10,308 nt of DNA from an uncultured Selenomonadales bacterium (lineage in GTDB: Bacteria; Bacillota; Negativicutes; Selenomonadales; Selenomonadaceae), in assembly GCA_947167555.1 (NCBI GenBank), contig CAMVIO010000055.1, positions 1 through 10,308 of the forward strand, read 5' to 3'. The translations under genes were made by a program, and so were the position numbers. This document shows, piece by piece, positions 6,714 to 10,308 of the stretch. The number at the start of each line of letters is the position of its first letter. Positions within the stretch are counted from its first letter, which is position 1. The notes under the pieces were generated by a model. That model saw only the letters and a list, made by a program, of their open reading frames with translations. It had not been told where the DNA came from and ran no database searches.

Positions 6714-7979
6714 TTAATAGACGCGCGAGACGTCGTATCCCGCTTTTTCAAGTGCGGAAATGATAGTACGGATATGGTCTTCGCCGTGGGTCTCGCAGGT
6801 GACTTCGAGCTGCACCTTCTTAAAGCTGTCCGTGACGCCCGCTTGGTTGTGCTCGAGTTTCGTAACGTTGGCATGGGTATCCGCGAGAATCTGGGCGACG
6901 GCGAGGAGCTGCCCCGGCTTGTCCGGCAGCATGACGCCGAAGCAGAAGACGCGTCCGCGGTCGATTAGCGCTTTGTCGATCAGCGCGGCTATAGTCGAGA
7001 TGTCGATGTTGCCGCCGCTGACAATCGCGACGACTTTCTTGTTCTTCATTTTCAACTTTGGCAACGCTGCGAGAGAAAGTACGCCAGCGCCCTCGGCGAC
7101 AAGTTTGTGTTTCTCGATCAAGGAGAGCAGAGCACTCATGATTTCCATCTCAGAGACGGTAATGATATTGTCAAGGTATTTATTGCAGAATGCGTAAGTC
7201 AGTGTTCCCGCTGTCTTAACCGCACAGCCGTCGGCGACGGTGTCGACAGCGGAAAGGGTCGTGACGCCGCCTGCCTTGAAAGCAGCTTTCATGCAGGCCG
7301 CGCCCGCAGGCTCGACGCCGATGACCTTGACGTGCGGATTCACAAGTTTTGCCGCCAGTGCGACGCCGCTGGCGAATCCGCCGCCGCCGATTGGGACGAG
7401 GATTGCGTCGACGTCCTTGCAGTCGTCGATGATTTCTTTTGCCGTCGTTCCTTGCCCGAGCAGTACGTTAAGGTCGTTAAAAGGATGGATATAGACGTAT
7501 CCTTTTTCCTTTTGCAGTTCTAATGATTTTGCGTAGGCGTCGTCAAAGGTATCGCCGTGCAGTACGATTTCCGCACCGTAGGCGCGTGTAGCTTCCACTT
7601 TGAGAATCGGTGTGGTCGCGGGCATGCAGATGACCGCCTTGACGCCGAGCTTTTGCGCGGAAAATGCGACGCCCTGCGCATGGTTGCCTGCTGAAGCGGT
7701 AATAACGCCTTTCGCACGTTCCTCCTCGGAAAGCTGGCTGATACGGTTGTATGCGCCGCGCAGCTTGAAGGAGCCGGTAACCTGCAAGTTCTCCGGTTTC
7801 AAGAAGACGGTATTGTTGCTGATCGAGGAAAAATATGGGCTCTCGATCAGCTGCGTCTTAATTGCGACATTGTCGAGATAAAAAGCTGCGCGATAGATAT
7901 CGGCGATGGTCGTCTGTTCGACGATAGAGGCGACGTCCTCGTTTCCTTTTATAAGTTCAAGTTTCTTTTTTCCTGCCAT
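6714..7979 (-). CDS. ilvA: Threonine ammonia-lyase (threonine dehydratase), PLP-dependent, with ACT domain
   Basis: Deaminates threonine to 2-oxobutyrate, the first step toward isoleucine or of threonine catabolism. Numbered from the chosen start (421 aa): the PLP lysine is K72 in TGSFKLRGA, SAGNHAQG is at 96-103, the glycine-rich phosphate loop GGGGFASG is at 198-205 and SGGN at 321-324. A single ACT regulatory domain occupies about 345-420 (VMLPDKPGQLLAVAQIL). This is the medium-length, one-ACT type rather than the longer E. coli IlvA with two ACT-like repeats, so allosteric control may differ. The start at 7979 is favoured by AAAGGA 9 bases upstream; the frame extends to 8039 with a cysteine-rich leader that lacks a convincing ribosome site and would include the presumed promoter. 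I see no terminator before the downstream arsR. No ilv or thr genes are adjacent, so the biosynthetic versus catabolic role is open. Confidence 0.93.
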   Translation of the reverse strand: MAGKKKLELIKGNEDVASIVEQTTIADIYRAAFYLDNVAIKTQLIESPYFSSISNNTVFLKPENLQVTGSFKLRGAYNRISQLSEEERAKGVITASAGNHAQGVAFSAQKLGVKAVICMPATTPILKVEATRAYGAEIVLHGDTFDDAYAKSLELQKEKGYVYIHPFNDLNVLLGQGTTAKEIIDDCKDVDAILVPIGGGGFASGVALAAKLVNPHVKVIGVEPAGAACMKAAFKAGGVTTLSAVDTVADGCAVKTAGTLTYAFCNKYLDNIITVSEMEIMSALLSLIEKHKLVAEGAGVLSLAALPKLKMKNKKVVAIVSGGNIDISTIAALIDKALIDRGRVFCFGVMLPDKPGQLLAVAQILADTHANVTKLEHNQAGVTDSFKKVQLEVTCETHGEDHIRTIISALEKAGYDVSRVY

Positions 7980-7991
7980 TAGTTTGCATCC

Positions 7992-8043
7992 TTTCTTGCA
8001 TGATTTCAACAGTTTATAACAATTCGCGATGCAATGCAAGAAA
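7992..8043 (-). promoter_or_regulatory. ilvA promoter region with 10-bp inverted repeat
   Basis: On the minus strand a -10-like TATAAA (complement of 8013-8018) is preceded by TTGCAT 15 bases away or TCTTGC 17 bases away. TTTCTTGCAT (7992-8001) and ATGCAAGAAA (8034-8043) form a perfect 10-bp inverted repeat that brackets this -10 element. One arm overlaps the -35 zone and the other lies between the expected start point and the ribosome site. Because one arm would be outside the transcript, an operator is more likely than an RNA hairpin. Confidence 0.5.
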
Positions 8044-8105
8044 ACCGAGAGAAGAAATCTTTTGTATGTGGCAGGAATTTTTAGATGAAGCGCGAATATT
8101 TATCG

Positions 8106-8128
8106 TCAGGATACGAAAAAAGTCCTGA
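8106..8128 (+). repeat. Short inverted repeat upstream of uspA-like gene
   Basis: TCAGGA (8106-8111) and TCCTGA (8123-8128) flank an 11-base A-rich spacer just upstream of the ribosome site GGGGAG (8134-8139). It could be a small leader hairpin or an operator, but six-base arms can occur by chance. I see no convincing promoter for the gene between the ilvA promoter and this repeat. Confidence 0.3.
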
Positions 8129-8148
8129 TATGAGGGGAGCGTAAGTCT

Positions 8149-8562
8149 ATGGAAAAGATATTGATTCCCGTGGACGGGTCGGAAAGTTCGGAGCGCGCAT
8201 TGGGAAAAGCATTTGAGTTGGCGAATGCGTTGAAAGCGAAACTGATGTTTCTGTATGTGGCAAATGTCAATCAGCTTGCGGTTAATTCGTGCTTGTCGTC
8301 GGAACTCTTGGAAGCGGTGAATAAAGCGGGGGACGTTATCCTTACGCACGCGGAGGAGAGTGCGCCGGACGGCATCGAGACAGAACGGATTATGGAGACA
8401 GGCTCTCCGGCGCCGGTGATCATTGACGTCGCCGCGGAAAATGGCGTTGACTTGATTGTAATGGGAAGCAGAGGGCTTGGTCTCGTTAAAGGGGTGCTGC
8501 TTGGCAGTGTGAGCCAGTATGTCGTGGAGAATGCGAAATGCGCGGTCATGGTCGTCAAATAA
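8149..8562 (+). CDS. Universal stress protein, UspA family, ATP-binding type
   Basis: Single-domain USP of 137 aa, the usual length. It begins with the characteristic strand KILIPVDGS (with D9) and ends with the nucleotide-binding signature G106-x2-G109-x9-G119-S120, matching the ATP-binding MJ0577-like class of USPs rather than the non-binding UspA class. Such proteins act in the cytosol in stress survival and energy sensing, usually without a known enzymatic role. A GGGGAG ribosome site sits 9 bases before the ATG. The following gene starts only 19 bp after the stop, so the two are probably co-transcribed and end at the terminator at 9411. Family assignment is firm; physiological role is unknown. 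Confidence 0.93.
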   Translation: MEKILIPVDGSESSERALGKAFELANALKAKLMFLYVANVNQLAVNSCLSSELLEAVNKAGDVILTHAEESAPDGIETERIMETGSPAPVIIDVAAENGVDLIVMGSRGLGLVKGVLLGSVSQYVVENAKCAVMVVK

Positions 8563-8581
8563 AGTAGGATGCGATGTTGCA

Positions 8582-9385
8582 ATGAACGGTCAAAACGAGC
8601 TTATTAGCATATTGGCACGGCGTGCGCACGTCATTGCATGGGCGTATGACGCACGCACCGATTGCTTGGCATATTGGTCGCCGCAGAAGACTGACTTCTC
8701 TCAGATCGAGAGCCTGAAAAAATCCGGAGCGGCTTCGGAGTGGAAGTTTCTTTGGGAAGAGCAGGCGACAGGGTGCGTTGACGTACATGCGCCGGATAGA
8801 ATGGACGGTGCTCTATTTCGTCTGACATTCAAGCGGTTGGAAAGGGATAGGGGCGTCGTTGGATTTGCAGAGCCGCTTTCTGAACCCATGGGCGCGGCGG
8901 CAATCCATGGACGAGCCATATGCGACGAAAATGCGTTGACCGCGAGAATTGACGCCGACATGCTGCTTCTGCGCGCACGAGAAAAAGGGGTCATGTTTGC
9001 GCTGGGGATTGATGGATTTGGAAAAGGTAATTTGGCAAGTGCGAGTCAAAAAAATAAATGCTATGAAATCATGGAAGCCACGATGCGGGCGGAGTTCCGC
9101 GATTCCGACATTTTTGGCCTGATTTCGGATGCGCGTTATATCGTCTTTTTCCGAGGAGCTCTTTCCATTGACGTTGTGGAACAGCGAGCGCAGCGCTTTT
9201 TGGATGAGTTTTGCCGCCGCGCTCTCGATAATACATTACCGATTTCATGCAGCATCGGTATTGCCGTTACAGGGAAGGAACAGGCTTCGGCGAAGCAATT
9301 GATCGCCTATGCAGGGCAGGCATTGGATGATGTGACCGCCCGGGGCACGAATCGGTACCGAATGTTTGAGAGCGAAAAATATTGA
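8582..9385 (+). CDS. PAS-like / degenerate GGDEF-domain protein, possible c-di-GMP receptor
   Basis: No close family is recognised, but the layout is readable (267 aa from the ATG at 8582). The N-terminal 100 residues look like a small PAS-type sensor (AHVIAWAYDARTDCLAYW, then KRLERDRGVVGFAEPLSE). Residues of about 112-262 resemble a GGDEF domain: ENALTARID (where LTGL.N usually stands), FALGIDGFGKGN (the DxDxFKxxND helix region), then R173-D-S-D176, five residues, and SDARY (182-186) exactly where GGDEF belongs. It continues through ISCSIGIAV and a C-terminal YAGQALDDVTARGTNRYRMF, both typical of the fold. The catalytic signature is lost, so diguanylate cyclase activity is unlikely. RxxD five residues before the signature is the position of the inhibitory c-di-GMP site. 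No signal peptide or membrane segment is seen. The ribosome site is weak; upstream in-frame ATG 8519 would overlap the USP gene. Confidence 0.72.
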   Translation: MNGQNELISILARRAHVIAWAYDARTDCLAYWSPQKTDFSQIESLKKSGAASEWKFLWEEQATGCVDVHAPDRMDGALFRLTFKRLERDRGVVGFAEPLSEPMGAAAIHGRAICDENALTARIDADMLLLRAREKGVMFALGIDGFGKGNLASASQKNKCYEIMEATMRAEFRDSDIFGLISDARYIVFFRGALSIDVVEQRAQRFLDEFCRRALDNTLPISCSIGIAVTGKEQASAKQLIAYAGQALDDVTARGTNRYRMFESEKY

Positions 9386-9410
9386 TTGAGTAAAATTGAG
9401 ATTTTTGAAG

Positions 9411-9449
9411 AAAGCCGTTGCGGGGATGTGATTCTGCGGCGGCTTTTTT
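9411..9449 (+). terminator. Intrinsic terminator after the usp/GGDEF-like pair
   Basis: AAAGCCGTTGC (9411-9421) pairs with GCGGCGGCTTT (9436-9446), an 11-bp stem with two G-T pairs and a 14-base loop, followed by a T run reaching 9449. It lies 26 bases after the stop of the degenerate-GGDEF gene and separates it from the next promoter. Confidence 0.88.
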
Positions 9450-9466
9450 GCGCCTTTTTCGTATCG

Positions 9467-9496
9467 TTGACAACTTCCGGCAAAGTACGATACAAT
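9467..9496 (+). promoter_or_regulatory. Strong sigma-A promoter for the DUF1292-desulfoferrodoxin pair
   Basis: A perfect TTGACA (9467-9472) and TACAAT (9491-9496) are 18 bases apart. Expected initiation near 9503 gives a leader of about 37 bases before the ATG at 9540, containing the ribosome site AAGAGGTG. I see no obvious PerR-like or Fur-like operator overlapping it. Confidence 0.82.
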
Positions 9497-9539
9497 ATTT
9501 CCGATGAGATGTTTGAACAGTAAAGAAAGAGGTGTACGC

Positions 9540-9902
9540 ATGGCTTCGGAAAAAGAGATGACGATGGACGAGGAGCAGATGGGGGACGACGAGATTATCG
9601 TCGTGATGACTGACGATGAGGGTAACGAGTATTATTATGTGCAAGAGTTGATTCTGGAAGTGCAGGGGGATAAGTACGCGTTGCTTGTTCCGACTTGCGA
9701 CGAAGATGAGGAAGAAGAGCATTGCCATTGCCACGATCATGAGCACGATCACGAGGAAGACGACGAGGATTCGGCCTTCTTTGCGAAGATGGTACTGGAC
9801 GAGAGCGGCGAGGAGGCTTATATCGAGCCGACGGATGAAGAGTTCGAGGCTGTGATGGCCGCTTATGAGGCTTTGATGGACGAAGAAGAGAACGAGGAGT
9901 GA
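9540..9902 (+). CDS. DUF1292-family acidic protein with His/Cys-rich insert
   Basis: A small, extremely acidic protein (120 aa) resembling the DUF1292 family: DDEIIVVMTDDEGNEYYYVQELILEVQGDKYALLVP forms the core (about 16-51) and FFAKMVLDESGEEAYIEPTDEEFEAVMAAYEAL the C-terminal half (about 80-112). DUF1292 function is unknown; members are common in Bacillota. Between these halves is a charged insert containing HCHCHDHEHDH at 61-71 plus C53, flanked by runs of Asp and Glu, which looks like a metal-binding segment. The ATG at 9540 is preferred for its AAGAGGTG site; the frame extends to 9504, at the predicted transcription start, so the longer form is unlikely. The stop is 15 bases before the desulfoferrodoxin ATG, indicating an operon. 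Metal binding, storage or delivery to the neighbouring iron enzyme is inference. Confidence 0.85.
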   Translation: MASEKEMTMDEEQMGDDEIIVVMTDDEGNEYYYVQELILEVQGDKYALLVPTCDEDEEEEHCHCHDHEHDHEEDDEDSAFFAKMVLDESGEEAYIEPTDEEFEAVMAAYEALMDEEENEE

Positions 9903-9917
9903 ACAGGAGGGATTTCC

Positions 9918-10307
9918 ATGATGTTTGAGCCGAAGTTTTTACGTTGCCGTACCTGCGGGCGTCTTGTGATGGCGCTGCCGGGCGGAAAAGATCACGCGGA
10001 CTGCTGCGGCGAGGGTACGGCGGAGCTTTTGACAGCGAACTCCACGGACGCCGCCAAGGAAAAGCATGTGCCAGTCATCGAGGCAAATGGCAGACAGGTG
10101 ACGGTCAAGGTCGGCAGCGCACCGCATCCGATGATTGAGGCACATTATATCCAGTGGATTTACCTCCAAACGAAGAATGGAGGACAGTTCCACTTCTTCG
10201 CGCCGGGCGACGCGCCGGAAGCGACGTTTACCTTGGTTGAAGGCGACGCGGCGGTTGCGGCTTATGAGTATTGCAATCTGCACGGACTTTGGAAGGCGGA
10301 AGCGTGA
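9918..10307 (+). CDS. dfx: Desulfoferrodoxin (superoxide reductase, two iron centres)
   Basis: Cytosolic non-haem iron enzyme that reduces superoxide to hydrogen peroxide without making oxygen, typical of anaerobes. The protein is complete at 129 aa, close to the usual 125-130, and the stop ends one base before the window edge. The N-terminal desulforedoxin-like Fe(Cys)4 centre is visible: C10 and C13 in CRTCG, and C29-C30. The catalytic Fe(His)4Cys centre has H50 (KEKHVPVIE), H70 (APHPM), H76 (EAHYIQWI), C119 and H122 (CNLHGLWK). The Glu-Lys before H50 is also conserved. An AGGAGG site lies 7 bases before the ATG at 9918; the next codon is also ATG. It follows the His-rich DUF1292 gene in the same operon and should be driven by the promoter at 9467. 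Electron donor (rubredoxin) is not in the window. Confidence 0.95.
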   Translation: MMFEPKFLRCRTCGRLVMALPGGKDHADCCGEGTAELLTANSTDAAKEKHVPVIEANGRQVTVKVGSAPHPMIEAHYIQWIYLQTKNGGQFHFFAPGDAPEATFTLVEGDAAVAAYEYCNLHGLWKAEA

Positions 10308-10308
10308 A

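Noticed and set aside
7980..8039. N-terminal cysteine-rich extension of ilvA (start at 8039)
   Set aside because: No ribosome site before 8039, and the stretch contains the likely promoter; the ATG at 7979 has AAAGGA at 9 bases.
1..10308. CRISPR arrays, insertion sequences, attachment sites, toxin-antitoxin or other defence genes
   Set aside because: No spaced direct repeats, transposase, integrase or terminal inverted repeats were seen; the only tandem repeat is the 18-bp coding duplication in rpoD.

Overview
The window is ordinary chromosomal DNA from a low-to-mid GC, probably anaerobic Bacillota. Supporting signs are a dnaG-rpoD gene pair, strong AGGAGG-type ribosome binding sites, a tRNA with encoded CCA, intrinsic terminators and a desulfoferrodoxin, which is typical of anaerobes. 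A member of the Negativicutes would fit, but that is an inference I cannot confirm without a search. I see no insertion sequence, prophage, CRISPR array or other sign of recent gene transfer.

Region 1 (1-3800, plus strand) is the information-processing block. It holds the 3' five-sixths or so of dnaG (primase), then rpoD (housekeeping sigma factor), then tRNA-Asn(GTT). The tRNA has its own near-consensus promoter overlapping the rpoD stop codon and is followed by an intrinsic terminator. The rpoD product carries a lysine-rich, disordered-looking N-terminal extension of about 300 residues, the most striking protein feature here.

Region 2 (3833-5360) is a single plus-strand gene for a PepD-type (M20C) dipeptidase. 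It converges on the minus-strand block and shares with it a perfect 18-bp-arm hairpin that can terminate both.

Region 3 (5352-7979, minus strand, read right to left) is ilvA (threonine ammonia-lyase with an ACT domain), then a CzrA/SmtB-type metal-sensing ArsR repressor, then a secreted NlpC/P60 peptidoglycan hydrolase. The repressor and the hydrolase are 30 bp apart and probably form an operon. The ilvA promoter region contains a long inverted repeat.

Region 4 (8149-10307, plus strand) starts with a UspA-family protein followed 19 bp later by a PAS-like/degenerate-GGDEF protein that has lost the cyclase signature but keeps an RxxD motif. After a terminator, a strong promoter drives a very acidic DUF1292 protein with a His/Cys-rich insert, followed by desulfoferrodoxin (superoxide reductase). 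The themes are stress sensing and oxygen and metal defence. I found no wholly new multi-gene system. The candidates most worth following are the sigma-factor extension, the possible c-di-GMP receptor, the His-rich DUF1292 protein beside the iron enzyme, and the metal sensor lacking an efflux partner.
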